Below are positions 46,972 to 59,123 of a stretch of 64,000 nt of DNA, one piece after another. The translations under genes and the position numbers were made by a program. Origin of the DNA: Granulicella mallensis (GTDB lineage: Bacteria; Acidobacteriota; Terriglobia; Terriglobales; Acidobacteriaceae); assembly GCF_014203225.1 (NCBI RefSeq), contig NZ_JACHIO010000008.1, positions 1 through 64,000 on the forward strand, in the 5' to 3' direction. Position 1 is the first letter of the stretch; each line of letters begins with the position of its first letter. The notes under the pieces are model-generated. The model worked only from the letters and a program-made list of their open reading frames with translations, did no database searches and was not told the origin of the DNA.

Positions 46972-49900
46972 ATGTGGATTGTTCGACTTGCGCTGACTCG
47001 GCCCTACACGTTCATCGTGCTGGCTCTGCTCATTCTGATCGCGGCCCCGGTCGTGATCCTGCGTACCCCGACCGACATCTTCCCCAACATCAATATCCCG
47101 GTCATCTCCATTGCGTGGCAGTACACGGGATTGAATCCGGAAGAGATGGAAGGGCGCCTGACCTCCCCGTACGAAAAGGTCCTCACCACGCTGGTGGACA
47201 ACATCGAGCACATCGAGTCGACCACCATCAATGGCCAGGCGATCATCAAGGTTTACCTGCAGCCGGGAGCTTCGCTGGACACAGCGAACGCCCAGGTTTC
47301 AGCGGCCTCTGAGTTTCAGCTCCGCTCGCTGCCACCGGGAATTCTACCTCCCCAGATCATCAACTTCTCCGCCTCGAGCGTTCCCATCCTTCAGCTTGGT
47401 CTCTCCGGCAAGGATCTGTCCGAGCAGCAGTTGAACGACATTGGCCTCAACTTTATCCGGCCGCAGTTAGTAACTGTTCCCGGCGCCGTCGTTCCGAGCG
47501 TCTACGGCGGCAAACAAAGATCGATCATGGTCAACCTCGATCCCAGGCGACTGCAGGCCGAAGGGGTCTCGCCTATCGACGTGCTCAACGCGATGAACCA
47601 GCAGAACGTGGTTCAACCCGGAGGCACCGCCAAGATCGGCTCCGCGGAGTACGACGTCCGGCTCAATGGCTCCCCTCTTACTGTCGAGGGCCTGGAGAAC
47701 CTTCCGCTTAAGCAGGTAAATGGAACAACGGTCTACGTGCATGACGTCGCCAGCGTCGTTGACGGAAGCATTCCGCAGACCAATATCGTTCGTCAGGACG
47801 GGCATCGCGGCGTACTCGTCTCCATCCTCAAGTCCGGCTCTGCCTCTACGCTGGACGTCGTCAAAGGCGAATTCGCTCTTCTGCCGCGTATCAAGTCTGG
47901 CCTGCCCTCGACCCTCAAGATCACCCCCATCGGCGACCAGTCGATCTTCGTGCGCTCCTCGGTGAATGGCGTCATCCGTGAAGCGGTCATCGCAGCGACG
48001 CTCACCGGACTGATGATCCTGCTGTTCCTCGGCTCCTGGCGCTCCACGATCATCATTGCGGTCTCCATTCCTCTCTCGATCCTGACCTCGATCATCGTTC
48101 TTGGCCTGGTGGGACAGACGATCAACATCATGACGCTTGGCGGCCTGGCGCTTGCCGTGGGTATCCTCGTCGACGATGCCACCGTCACGATCGAAAACAT
48201 CGAGCGCTACCTGGAAGAGGGCCACCCGCTGAACGAGGCCATCCTCGAAGGCGCGGCACAGATCTCGGTGCCCGCGCTGGTCTCCACACTCTGTATCTGC
48301 ATCGTGTTTCTGCCGATGTTCTTTCTCGCAGGTGTGGCGCGTTACCTGTTCGTTCCGCTGGCCGAGGCCGTCGTCTTCGCGATGCTCGCGTCCTACATGC
48401 TCTCGCGAACCCTGGTGCCGACGCTGGCGATGTATCTGCTGAAGGCCCACGATCACCACGCACCCCTCTCACGCAATCCTCTTGCGCGCTTTCAGCGGGC
48501 CTTCGAGCGTGTCTTTGAGCGCGTGCGCTCCACCTACGAGTCTCTGCTGGAGCGTCTCGTCGCAGCCCGCAGGATGTTCATCCCGATCTTCCTCGGCTGC
48601 TGCGTGCTGGCCCTGCTGCTGGTTCCGACGCTCGGCCAGAACTTCTTTCCCGCTACCGATAACGGCTCGTTCATTCTGCATGTTCGCGCCAAGACCGGCA
48701 CGCGTATTGAAGAGACAGCCAAGCTCTGCGATCTCGTAGAGCAGTCCATCCGCACCACCGTGCCCGCAGGCGAGATGGATAACATCCTCGACAATATCGG
48801 CCTGCCTTACTCGACGCTGAACACGCAGCACGCGACCAGCGGTTTATTTGGCGCGGCTGACGGAGACATCCTCGTCTCGCTCAAGGAAGATCACCACCCC
48901 ACCGCCGATTACATTCGTACGCTGCGCGAAAAACTTCCCCGGGAGTTCCCCGGAACGGTCTTCTACTTCCTGCCCTCCGATATCGTCACGCAGATTCTGA
49001 ACTTCGGCCTGCCTGCTCCCATCGACGTGCAGATCGACGGTCCCGATGCCGTCGGTAATCGCAAGGTAGCCGACACCATTCTGCAGCAGTTGCGGCAGGT
49101 ACCGGGCCTTGTCGATCTTCGCCTGCAACAACCTGACGACTATCCCGTGCTCAATATCAACGTGGATCGTACCAAGGCGGCGCAGGGCGGCTATACGCAG
49201 CGCGATGTGGGCACCTCGGTGCTCAACATCCTCTCGGGTTCCACGCAGCTCACGCCGATGTTCTTCCTCAACTATCGCAATGGCGTGGTCTACAACATCG
49301 TTGCCCAGACGCCGCAGTACCAGGTGCAGTCGCTGCAGGACCTGCAGAACATTCCAGTGACCGCGCCGGGCGCGAAGCAGCCGGAGATTCTCGCGGACAT
49401 CGCTGACTTTGGACGCTCCACAGAGTTGCCCGTCATCAGCCACTACAACATTCGCCGCACGCTGGACATCTACGGCAACGTGCAGGACCGCGACCTGGGC
49501 ACGTCGGCACGGCAGGTGGAGCGCATCATGGATGCCAATCGCGGCTCGCTCGCGAAGGGCAACTTCATTCGTATGCGCGGCCAGGTGGAGACGATGCGGA
49601 GCTCCTACACCGGCCTGATCTTCGGCCTGCTGTTCTCGATCGTTCTCGTCTACCTGCTGATCGTGGTGAACTTCCAGTCGTGGCTCGATCCCTTCATCAT
49701 CATCACGGCGCTGCCTGCGGCGATCGCCGGCATCGTGCTGTTTCTCTTTCTCACGCACACCACGCTGTCGGTGCCTGCGCTGATGGGAGCCATCATGTGT
49801 ATGGGTGTGGCGACGGCCAACTCGATTCTCGTGGTCTCGTTCGCGAAGGAGAGACTCAATGACACCGGCGACGCCATCCGCTCGGCGATCGAAGCCGGAG

Positions 49901-50142
49901 CGACGCGCTTCCGTCCTGTTGCCATGACGGCGCTCGCGATGATCATCGGCATGATTCCGATGGCGCTCGGCGCAGGCGATGGCGGAGAGCAGAATGCGCC
50001 TCTTGGCCGCGCCGTTATCGGCGGCCTGGGTCTTGCGACTGTCGCCACGCTGATCTTCGTTCCCGCCGTCTTCGCGTTGCTGCATGGACGCGACGGCGCT
50101 AAAGCAAAGCCTGAAACCGCACAGGAACAAGCCACCGCCTAG
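46972..50142 (+). CDS. HAE1-type RND efflux permease (AcrB-like)
   Basis: Inner-membrane multidrug-type exporter driven by protons. Seen (1,056 residues, normal length): first helix 10-30, PTDIFPNINIPVISIAWQYTG, porter domain, helix bundle about 330-510 with GGLALAVGILVDDATVTIEN (TM4, with the two adjacent aspartates of the proton relay), second porter half, then a bundle about 870-1035 with PALMGAIMCMGVATANSILV. The TM4 sequence is HAE1-like, in contrast to the metal-type pump at 16.6 kb. Substrates are not predictable. First gene of a three-gene operon under the divergent LysR; 59 nt separate it from the adaptor start. Confidence 0.9.
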   Translation: MWIVRLALTRPYTFIVLALLILIAAPVVILRTPTDIFPNINIPVISIAWQYTGLNPEEMEGRLTSPYEKVLTTLVDNIEHIESTTINGQAIIKVYLQPGASLDTANAQVSAASEFQLRSLPPGILPPQIINFSASSVPILQLGLSGKDLSEQQLNDIGLNFIRPQLVTVPGAVVPSVYGGKQRSIMVNLDPRRLQAEGVSPIDVLNAMNQQNVVQPGGTAKIGSAEYDVRLNGSPLTVEGLENLPLKQVNGTTVYVHDVASVVDGSIPQTNIVRQDGHRGVLVSILKSGSASTLDVVKGEFALLPRIKSGLPSTLKITPIGDQSIFVRSSVNGVIREAVIAATLTGLMILLFLGSWRSTIIIAVSIPLSILTSIIVLGLVGQTINIMTLGGLALAVGILVDDATVTIENIERYLEEGHPLNEAILEGAAQISVPALVSTLCICIVFLPMFFLAGVARYLFVPLAEAVVFAMLASYMLSRTLVPTLAMYLLKAHDHHAPLSRNPLARFQRAFERVFERVRSTYESLLERLVAARRMFIPIFLGCCVLALLLVPTLGQNFFPATDNGSFILHVRAKTGTRIEETAKLCDLVEQSIRTTVPAGEMDNILDNIGLPYSTLNTQHATSGLFGAADGDILVSLKEDHHPTADYIRTLREKLPREFPGTVFYFLPSDIVTQILNFGLPAPIDVQIDGPDAVGNRKVADTILQQLRQVPGLVDLRLQQPDDYPVLNINVDRTKAAQGGYTQRDVGTSVLNILSGSTQLTPMFFLNYRNGVVYNIVAQTPQYQVQSLQDLQNIPVTAPGAKQPEILADIADFGRSTELPVISHYNIRRTLDIYGNVQDRDLGTSARQVERIMDANRGSLAKGNFIRMRGQVETMRSSYTGLIFGLLFSIVLVYLLIVVNFQSWLDPFIIITALPAAIAGIVLFLFLTHTTLSVPALMGAIMCMGVATANSILVVSFAKERLNDTGDAIRSAIEAGATRFRPVAMTALAMIIGMIPMALGAGDGGEQNAPLGRAVIGGLGLATVATLIFVPAVFALLHGRDGAKAKPETAQEQATA

Positions 50143-50201
50143 CCCGCGAACTTGTGCCGAAGCTGGTTGCGAAAACTGATGCCCGTACTGGAGACCGAAA
50201 T

Positions 50202-51464
50202 ATGTCGACCGACATCAACACCGAAATGACGACTCCCTCAACGACTCAGCCCGGGGGATCGACACCGCACTATCCCCCACATCCCGAACCGCAGCATGGT
50301 CTGCCGGAGCCAAAGGGCATTCCAACAGGTGTGTGGCTGGCCGTTGCCATCCTCTCTATCTTCCTGCTGGCGGCTATCGTCTATGGCCTGCTTTCGCGCG
50401 CTGCCGCGGCACGCCACCTGGAGCAGACGACAAAAGCCAGCTCCGTTCCGACGATCAGCATCACGCATCCGGCGGTACTGGGTATGAGCTCCGAGATCGC
50501 GCTCCCCGGCAACACGCAGGCCTACAATGACACGCCCATCTACGCACGCACCAACGGCTATCTCAAGCAGTGGTTCGTCGATATTGGCCAGCACGTCAAG
50601 CAGGGTCAGCTCATGGCCATCATTGAGACGCCTGAGGTCGACGAGCAACTGCAGGTAGCGCAGGCGGATTTGAAGAGCGTACAGGCGGACCTGGCGCTGG
50701 CCAATACGACCTCCGAACGCTACCAGAACCTGCTCAAGAGCGACTCGGTCTCCAAGCAGGAGACCGATGTCGCCGTCAGCGGCGCACTCGCCAAGCAGGC
50801 CGCCGTAGACGCGGCTGAAGCCAACGTCCGGCGTCTGCAGCAACTGCAATCCTTTGAACGCGTCTACGCGCCCTTTGCCGGCATCGTTACGGTTCGCAAT
50901 ACGGATATCGGAGCCCTGATCGACTCCGGCTCGGCGACCACCAGCAGCACGGCCAAGGAGCTCTTCCGCATCGCCGCCATCGGCAAGCTTCGTGTCTACG
51001 TCGCGGTGCCGGAGACCTATGCTCCCGCCATTCACGATGGCGGTACCGCCGCGCTGACGCTCGATGAGTATCCCGGCCAGGAGTTCACCGGCACCGTCGT
51101 ACGTAATTCAAGCGCTATCGATCAGTCCTCCCGCACGCTGAACGTCGAGGTCGACGTCGAAAACCCGGATGGCAAGCTGCTGCCTGGCGCTTATGTCTTC
51201 GCGCACTTCAAGATCCCGCAGCAGGTGCGCCGCCTCTCGGTGCCGGCCAACGCGTTGCTGTTCCGCGCGGAAGGCCTGCAGGTTGGCGTCGTGCGCAATG
51301 GCCGTGTTCATCTTCAGCGCGTTACGATCGGCAAGGACAACGGCAGCACCCTGGAGATTGCAACCGGCCTTACGGCTGAAGATGAGATCGTGCTCGACCC
51401 TTCGGACTCACTCACAGAAGGCCAGCAGGTACAGATCGCGAATACCGGGACGGTGACGCCATGA
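50202..51464 (+). CDS. RND efflux periplasmic adaptor
   Basis: 420 residues from the ATG at 50202 (GGAGACC upstream); a GTG at 50154 would add 16 residues and is less likely. Seen: a Pro/Thr-rich cytoplasmic lead of about 35 residues, one membrane helix (GVWLAVAILSIFLLAAIVYGLL), lipoyl halves (VDIGQHVKQGQLMAIIETPEVDEQL; VYAPFAGIVTVRNTDIGALI), a helical hairpin between them, then barrel domains (LRVYVAVPETYAPAI; LLPGAYVFAHFKI). It is anchored by a helix instead of a lipid, unlike the CzcB-type adaptor at 15.4 kb. The stop overlaps the next ATG by 4 nt. Confidence 0.88.
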   Translation: MSTDINTEMTTPSTTQPGGSTPHYPPHPEPQHGLPEPKGIPTGVWLAVAILSIFLLAAIVYGLLSRAAAARHLEQTTKASSVPTISITHPAVLGMSSEIALPGNTQAYNDTPIYARTNGYLKQWFVDIGQHVKQGQLMAIIETPEVDEQLQVAQADLKSVQADLALANTTSERYQNLLKSDSVSKQETDVAVSGALAKQAAVDAAEANVRRLQQLQSFERVYAPFAGIVTVRNTDIGALIDSGSATTSSTAKELFRIAAIGKLRVYVAVPETYAPAIHDGGTAALTLDEYPGQEFTGTVVRNSSAIDQSSRTLNVEVDVENPDGKLLPGAYVFAHFKIPQQVRRLSVPANALLFRAEGLQVGVVRNGRVHLQRVTIGKDNGSTLEIATGLTAEDEIVLDPSDSLTEGQQVQIANTGTVTP

Positions 51465-52936
51465 ACGTCCGCTCTACCTCACTCATTACGCTGAGTGGAG
51501 GCATGCTGCTGAGCGTGTTTTCACTCACCGGCTGCATGGTCGGGCCGAAGTACAAGGTCCCCTCTGCGCCTGCGCCTCCTGCGTACAAAGAGGCCTCGCC
51601 CGATGCGTTCAAGGAGACCGCCGACTGGCACATCGCCGCACCCAACGATGCGGTCATACGCGGCGCATGGTGGACTGTATTCAATGACGCCGAGCTGAAC
51701 AAGCTGGAACCGCAGGTAGAGACCGCCAACCAGACACTGAAGGCCGCTGACGCCAATCTGCGCGCGGCACGCGCCAACATCCGTGTGCAAAACGCCGACC
51801 GCTATCCGACTATCGGCGTCTCTCCGCTGGTGCAGGGCGAGCGTGAGTCCGCCAACCAGCCCTACTTCAACTCAGCCATTGCCAACAACGGGGAGGCCAA
51901 CCTTGTGGTGCCGCTCCAGGTGAACTACGAGGTCGATCTCTGGGGCCGCATTCGCCGGAACATCGCTGCGGCGAAAGAAGAGTCGCAGGCTACTGCCGCT
52001 GACCGCCAGAATGTACTGCTTTCACTGCAGTCGGAACTCGCCCTGGACTACTTCGAGTTACGCTCCTCCGATGCGGAACAGAAGCTGCTCGACGATACGG
52101 TCGTGCAATACCAGGAGGCCCTTCGCGTCACGAGCAATCGCTTCAGCGGAGGCATCGCACCGAAGTCCGATGTGACGCAGGCACAGACACAGCTGCAGGC
52201 CGCGAAAGTGCAGGCAGCCGACGTCGCCGTTCAACGTGCGCAGTTTGAACATGCCATCGCGATCCTCATCGGCCAGCCGCCGGCTTCGCTGACGATTCCT
52301 GCCGCACCGATATCCGTCGAACTGATGCCACCGGTCATTCCGCCAGGACTTCCGTCACAACTGCTGGAGCGCCGTCCCGACATCGCCGCGGCGGAGCGCC
52401 GCATCGCTGCTGCCAATGAGCAGATCGGAATCGCTCGTGCCGCATACTTTCCCACCCTTTCTCTCAGCGGGCTGGCGGGTTACCAGAGCACGTCGATCAC
52501 CTCGCTCTTCACGCCTTCCAGCTTCGTCTACGGTCTGGGACCGACGCTGGGTGAGACCTTCTTCGATGGAGGCCGTCGCCGTGGCGTCTCGGAAGAGGCT
52601 GTTGCGGGCTACGAACAGAACGCCGCCAACTATCGCCAGAGCGTGCTAACGGCGTACCAGCAGGTCGAAGACAATCTCGTCGCGCTGCGGGTGCTCTCTG
52701 ACGAAGCCCGGCAACAGCGCCAGGCTACGGCCTCGGCGGTGGAGTCGGAGCGGATCTTCAACAATCGTTATGTCGGTGGTGTTGATACTTATCTCCAGGT
52801 GATCACCGCGCAGACCACGGCGCTCAATAATGAGCGCAACGATATAGACATCCTGCGCAGGCGCATGGATGCGACGGTGTTGCTGATCAAGGTGCTTGGT
52901 GGCGGATGGGATCGTACGCAGTTGCCTGCGCAATAA
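51461..52936 (+). CDS. Efflux outer-membrane factor, NodT/OprM family lipoprotein
   Basis: Outer-membrane channel of the tripartite pump. Seen (491 residues): lipoprotein signal with SLTGC (Cys25) and the usual MVGPKYK after it, then the family landmarks WWTVFNDAELNKLEPQVE, NLRAARANIRVQNADRYPTI, VNYEVDLWGRIRRNIAAAKE, LLERRPDIAAAERRIAAANE, IGIARAAYFPTLSLSG and YVGGVDTYLQVITAQTTALN. Both OEP repeats are complete. It overlaps the adaptor by 4 nt and closes the operon, ahead of a large double palindrome at 52979-53160. Confidence 0.92.
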   Translation: MNVRSTSLITLSGGMLLSVFSLTGCMVGPKYKVPSAPAPPAYKEASPDAFKETADWHIAAPNDAVIRGAWWTVFNDAELNKLEPQVETANQTLKAADANLRAARANIRVQNADRYPTIGVSPLVQGERESANQPYFNSAIANNGEANLVVPLQVNYEVDLWGRIRRNIAAAKEESQATAADRQNVLLSLQSELALDYFELRSSDAEQKLLDDTVVQYQEALRVTSNRFSGGIAPKSDVTQAQTQLQAAKVQAADVAVQRAQFEHAIAILIGQPPASLTIPAAPISVELMPPVIPPGLPSQLLERRPDIAAAERRIAAANEQIGIARAAYFPTLSLSGLAGYQSTSITSLFTPSSFVYGLGPTLGETFFDGGRRRGVSEEAVAGYEQNAANYRQSVLTAYQQVEDNLVALRVLSDEARQQRQATASAVESERIFNNRYVGGVDTYLQVITAQTTALNNERNDIDILRRRMDATVLLIKVLGGGWDRTQLPAQ

Positions 52937-52978
52937 CGGGCAGTCCTACGTGGGCACATCAAGTACGTGAAGTAGTTC

Positions 52979-53160
52979 AGGGCCAACGGCCCGGTTCATA
53001 CCAGCCTGGGGTGAAGTCCCAGGTACAGGGCCGTTAGAGGGCTGAAAGCCTGACTCATCAGTGGCACCACGATGAGTCGGGCCTTCAGCCCTCTGATGTT
53101 ATGGTGATCCACTCACCTGGGGCTTCACCCCAGGCTGGTATGAATCGGGCCGTTGGCCCT
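52979..53160. repeat. Nested double inverted repeat between convergent genes
   Basis: Outer arms 52979-53024 and 53115-53160 (46 nt each, 44 matches; each begins or ends with AGGGCCAACGGCCC or its complement) enclose a second inverted repeat, 53034-53059 with 53071-53096 (26 nt, about 23 matches). The outer arms also contain short palindromes (GGGCCAACGGCCC; CCTGGGGTGAAGTCCCAGG). It fills almost the whole gap between the outer-membrane factor gene and ligA. Confidence 0.85.
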
Positions 53161-53217
53161 GCGTTGTCTCCGGGGCTCTCTTCCAAGCCCCCGGATTACG
53201 GATCATCGACGATTGAA

Positions 53218-55476
<2,259 letters not shown>

Positions 55477-55494
55477 TCAAGGAGCATTCGACAA

Positions 55495-55767
55495 ATGGCA
55501 CACATGGTTTTCTGCACAAAATACAAAGCCGAAATGGAAGGCCTGGACGAACCACCCTTCGACTCCGACTTCGGGCAGAAGATCTACAAGAATGTCTCGC
55601 AAAAGGCCTGGGGCGAGTGGGTCGAACGGCAGAAGATGCTGCTCAACGAGTACCGCCTGCAGCCCTGGACGCGCGAGGCACAGGAGTTCCTCGTCGAGCA
55701 GATGAACGAGTTCTTCTTCGGCTCCGGCGGCGAACTGCCCAAAGAATACGTAGCTCCTACCCACTAA
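55495..55767 (+). CDS. yggX: Fe(II)-trafficking / oxidative damage protection protein YggX
   Basis: A 90-residue cytoplasmic protein of the YggX family, linked to protection of iron-sulfur clusters from oxidants. Seen: the conserved Cys7 in MVFCTKYK, the motif EGLDEPPF, and WGEWVERQKMLLNEYRL, with EFLVEQMNEFFFG near the end. Length is normal. AAGGAG lies 9-14 nt before the ATG. It diverges from ligA with a gap of about 105 nt and is followed by a tRNA-Pro gene. Confidence 0.93.
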   Translation: MAHMVFCTKYKAEMEGLDEPPFDSDFGQKIYKNVSQKAWGEWVERQKMLLNEYRLQPWTREAQEFLVEQMNEFFFGSGGELPKEYVAPTH

Positions 55768-55919
55768 AGCGGGAAACAGGAGTAGGAAACAGCAAACAGT
55801 GCAGACACCCTCAATCCTGGTTTTCCTGTTCGCCAATTCCTGTTTCCTGGCCGTACTGGTGTAGACTAGAGGTACCCCAGCCGCTGGCCCGCAAGGCGCG
55901 AGCGGCTTCCGTAACAAGT

Positions 55920-55996
55920 CGGGACGTGGCTCAGCCTGGTAGAGCGCACCCTTGGGGTGGGTGAGGTCGCTAGTTCGAATCTAGTCGTCCCGACCA
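55920..55996 (+). tRNA. tRNA-Pro, anticodon GGG
   Basis: Complete cloverleaf: acceptor CGGGACG/CGTCCCG, D arm GCTC-AGCCTGGTA-GAGC, anticodon stem CACCC/GGGTG around TTGGGGT (anticodon GGG), T arm CTAG-TTCGAAT-CTAG, discriminator A, and encoded CCA at 55994-55996. It reads proline codons CCC and CCT. It borders a stretch of different character downstream, a common integration context. Confidence 0.95.
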
Positions 55997-56746
55997 TTTA
56001 CTTTCAACAACTTCCAAGCAAAGCAACGAGAAACGGGTCCAGCACTCGGTTCCTCTTGGGGCCCAGAAGGTCCAATAGCATTGAGCGGCTGCTTGCTTGA
56101 CGCTTGTTGCAGATCGCCAGTGAGCATGCGCCAGCCACATAGAGTTCCATCCTACGAATCGCCATGAGTGAATCGGCTGAATCGATCTCGATGGTATGGT
56201 CTGTTTTGTTGTTGCGGTATCCGCATGGAACATGACCGGGATACACGTCTTGCGAGGCCTTCTCGTGCTTACCCTTCTTACCTCATCACGAAGATTCTCT
56301 GAATAGTTCGCCGACATAAGATTGATGCCACGGATGAGCTTCGCCGGGACTAAACAACTAGGTTCATCATCAGCCTCGACAAACTGACTGGGCTGCTGAT
56401 GCGTTCTTGTCCTCCCCGGAGGCTCTCAAAAGACGTCACGCCTAGACTCTCTAGTTGGCACAGCGTTTCGGGCTCTCCAAGAAAAGCCGGTGACCCTAAA
56501 GTGCTGACAATCCAATGACAAATCAAAGACAAAGGGCTGATATAGCCATATCGCTGGGGTGATATGTTTGGAATCGTTATAGGCTTCTAAGCTCTGTCAT
56601 CAAGTTAGAAGCGAGAGCCAGATCGTTCGATCAATGCCTCATCATCGATCCTATAGCTCTTCAAATCGAATTGATCGAATATCAACTTGTAGCTTTCGCG
56701 AAGACATTGTTCGAAGCTGTATTGTCCTTCGGAGGAGAGGTTAGCG
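55997..56746. other. Gene-poor stretch after the tRNA, possibly with a decayed coding tail
   Basis: No convincing complete gene and no integrase is seen. On the minus strand a frame closing with TAA at 56606-56604 reads SFEQCLRESYKLIFDQFDLK and SYRIDDEALIERSGSRF, protein-like but with no visible start; it continues upstream under the next gene. It could be the tail of a lost gene. I see no repeat of the tRNA 3' end downstream within this window. Confidence 0.35.
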
Positions 56747-57796
56747 TTGGGGACTTCGAGTCGAGTGCGCGAGGCGATCAAGAAGATTGTGTTCGGGGAA
56801 ACTCTTGTCCCACAAGAGTTTACTCTTGGGCTTCCTGACCCTCAAACGGAGATCAGCGTATGGCTGGACTGCGCAGGCGTACTGACGGATGTAACGGAGC
56901 GCCACTCTATCGTGTGTGCCGCCCCCATGGTTGTCTGCGTGGGGTTCAATTCAGAGCAGTTGCCAGACAAACACAATCTATCGCAAGTGAAGTTGAGGCT
57001 GAGACGCGAGGATGGAGCGAAACAGATCTTAGGCGAGCTTGTGCTTATACAAAAGTCCGTCGTTTCGAAAGATCAATCGCATTTTGTCCTGTTCGAACCA
57101 CACAGTTCCAGGAATTTCTGCCTTTCCAGAATGAGGCTAGGCACTCATTATCTGCTACACGCCTATCGGCAACGGAAACACGATAACACCAATGGCATCG
57201 TCATGACCTTCCTTGAAAGGCGAGCGACGATGGTGATGTTTATTCGTCCTCACCCTATCGTATTAGGGAGTGTCGGGAACAAAGATAGTGGCAATATCTT
57301 CCCGATGAATCTATTCGGAAATCTTGGCGAAGGATATTTTGGTTTTGCTTTGAGAGCAGACAGAATCGCTGGGGAATTAGTAGAGGATGCCGGACGCATC
57401 GCAATCAGCACTATGCCGCTGTCACAAGGATCCATGGCCTATCGACTCGCGAAAAATCACACAAAACCGTTGATTGACTGGAATCAGCTTCCCTTTTCAG
57501 TAAAACCTTCGCCTGAATTCAGTATTCCAATTCCTGAATTCACCGTAAGAGTAAGAGAGCTGAAGATTGAGAAAATCACAAAAGTCGGAAGCCATCGTTT
57601 CTTTCTGGCCAAGATGATCAGAGACGAAACACTATCGGAAGCTCCAGCGTTCTGTTCGATCCACGGGTTCTACCAGTCCTGGCGACTGAAACAAATCCAG
57701 GAGCGCAGAAAAGAGTTAGAGAGTTCACTTGCAATTGATGCTTTGAGCAAACTCGGAAGATCTCAATCACCGACAATCAAGGATACCCAGCAGTAG
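56747..57796 (+). CDS. Flavin-reductase-like split-barrel protein
   Basis: 349 residues from a TTG with GGAGGAGAGG upstream. Seen: VCAAPMVVCVGFNSEQ near the start, then a block about residues 150-315 with the FMN-binding split-barrel look: IVMTFLERRATMVMFIRPHP, NIFPMNLFGNLGEGYFGFAL, RIAISTMPLSQGSMAYRLAK and VRVRELKIEKITKVGSHRFF. Known: such proteins bind FMN and act as flavin reductases or flavoredoxins. The first 100 residues match nothing I know. It is the first of three plus-strand genes in a lower-GC segment after the tRNA; no partner oxygenase of the two-component type is adjacent. Confidence 0.62.
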   Translation: MGTSSRVREAIKKIVFGETLVPQEFTLGLPDPQTEISVWLDCAGVLTDVTERHSIVCAAPMVVCVGFNSEQLPDKHNLSQVKLRLRREDGAKQILGELVLIQKSVVSKDQSHFVLFEPHSSRNFCLSRMRLGTHYLLHAYRQRKHDNTNGIVMTFLERRATMVMFIRPHPIVLGSVGNKDSGNIFPMNLFGNLGEGYFGFALRADRIAGELVEDAGRIAISTMPLSQGSMAYRLAKNHTKPLIDWNQLPFSVKPSPEFSIPIPEFTVRVRELKIEKITKVGSHRFFLAKMIRDETLSEAPAFCSIHGFYQSWRLKQIQERRKELESSLAIDALSKLGRSQSPTIKDTQQ

Positions 57797-57905
57797 CTGC
57801 TCCCGAAATTCACCGGCTGACAGCGGTTCCTTCCAAGACCACCAATATGGGTGTTCGTAGCGCGTATTGCACATTTGTAATCCTCATTGTCTGGATGAAA
57901 ATTTC

Positions 57906-59123
57906 ATGCTCAAGCTGAAGTACTTACGACATCCTTTTCGTACAGCGAAAACTGCGAAAAACCTCTTTGCTGCACGTTGGAGCATGTGGAGATTTGCAAG
58001 TTATGGCGAGCGTCGCTTTCGAGGGGATGCCCGCTTCGATTTGAATTCTGTCACAAATGGATTCCGATCGCGTATAGACAGTTCATCCGACGATACCGAG
58101 ATCCTGAAGAGGATCTGCGCAGCTTATATCAAGGCAACAGAGCAGCAGAGCTTAGCTTCCGAAGCGTATAACGCCACAGGGTGGTGGCAAGAGGTACGGC
58201 AACGAAGTCTAGGGCCGGTAATACAAGCGCTCGTGACGGAAGACATCGATTCCTTGCGAAAGATGTATCGTAACTTTTACCGCGATGCCTGCTCTACAGG
58301 CCTTTTGAGTGCTCCCTATGGCATGGCAAAGGAATACTTTGGCGGCCAGATAAAAAACGTTCACCGTCGCTTTTATTTAAGTCATGTACTGTGCCGGTTT
58401 GATTACTGGATGGATCAAACGAATAGAAGATTTACATTGCGCGACCTGAAAGGTCCTGGGGTAGGAAATCCCTTTGGAGTAGTGATCGATGGAACCCATA
58501 TCAGCATTGGGTCGGAGTATGCGCATAGCTGCGCACAACAGATCAGCAACCTGCTGGGCGCTGAGAATCCAGTTGTTGCCGAAGTAGGGGGAGGATTCGG
58601 GGGAATGGCTTACTATCTGCTCCGCGACTTGCAAGGGGTAACCTACCTCGATTTCGATGTGCCAGAGAGTATTGCACTAGCCACCTACTATTTGATGAAA
58701 TCCTTTCCAACTTTGAAGTTTCTGCTTTACGGCGAAGAAGATTTGAACGCTATCACACGAGCGGATGTCGTGCTTTTGCCTGTGTTCGAACTGGCGAAGA
58801 TGCCCAGCCAAAGCGTTGATCTTACGTTCAGCTCTCATGCGATGTCCGATGTATCTCCTGAGGCGATGACGGAGTATTTACGAAATATCGATCGCATGAC
58901 ACGGGACTGTTTTTTTTACATGGGTAAGCAGCGAGGCAGCGAGGCCATTGGTGCGCTCATCAAAAAAGAACACACATCCTTTGAACTGGCCGAAACGCAC
59001 ACGTCGGGATGGCATAGCCATAAAGTCTCGGGTGTCGGTGTCGGAGGAGCAGCAGGATTGGCAGATTCTACGATCATGGAACAGCGTTATACGAGATCCA
59101 AAACTTTTCCTGATAGCCTGTAG
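57906..59123 (+). CDS. Putative sugar O-methyltransferase
   Basis: 405 residues from the ATG at 57906; a TTG 13 codons earlier is also open. Seen: a helical N-terminal third with SEAYNATGWWQEVRQRSLGP, then a SAM-binding Rossmann domain with the glycine loop VVAEVGGGFGGMAYYLL (about 225-241), VTYLDFDVPESIALATYYLM, ADVVLLPVFELAKM and LTFSSHAMSDVSPEAM. Known: these features match proteins annotated as putative sugar O-methyltransferases in capsule, O-antigen and glycopeptide regions. No glycosyltransferase is adjacent here, so the acceptor is open. The following gene starts 112 nt later. Confidence 0.7.
   Translation: MLKLKYLRHPFRTAKTAKNLFAARWSMWRFASYGERRFRGDARFDLNSVTNGFRSRIDSSSDDTEILKRICAAYIKATEQQSLASEAYNATGWWQEVRQRSLGPVIQALVTEDIDSLRKMYRNFYRDACSTGLLSAPYGMAKEYFGGQIKNVHRRFYLSHVLCRFDYWMDQTNRRFTLRDLKGPGVGNPFGVVIDGTHISIGSEYAHSCAQQISNLLGAENPVVAEVGGGFGGMAYYLLRDLQGVTYLDFDVPESIALATYYLMKSFPTLKFLLYGEEDLNAITRADVVLLPVFELAKMPSQSVDLTFSSHAMSDVSPEAMTEYLRNIDRMTRDCFFYMGKQRGSEAIGALIKKEHTSFELAETHTSGWHSHKVSGVGVGGAAGLADSTIMEQRYTRSKTFPDSL

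Noticed and set aside
48844-50130. Long minus-strand open frame under the HAE1-type pump
   Set aside because: Same reason: Arg/His/Asp-rich shadow of a well-supported gene.
55970-56317. Minus-strand frame of 115 codons beginning in the tRNA flank
   Set aside because: Its end lies inside the tRNA-Pro gene and no family features are visible.
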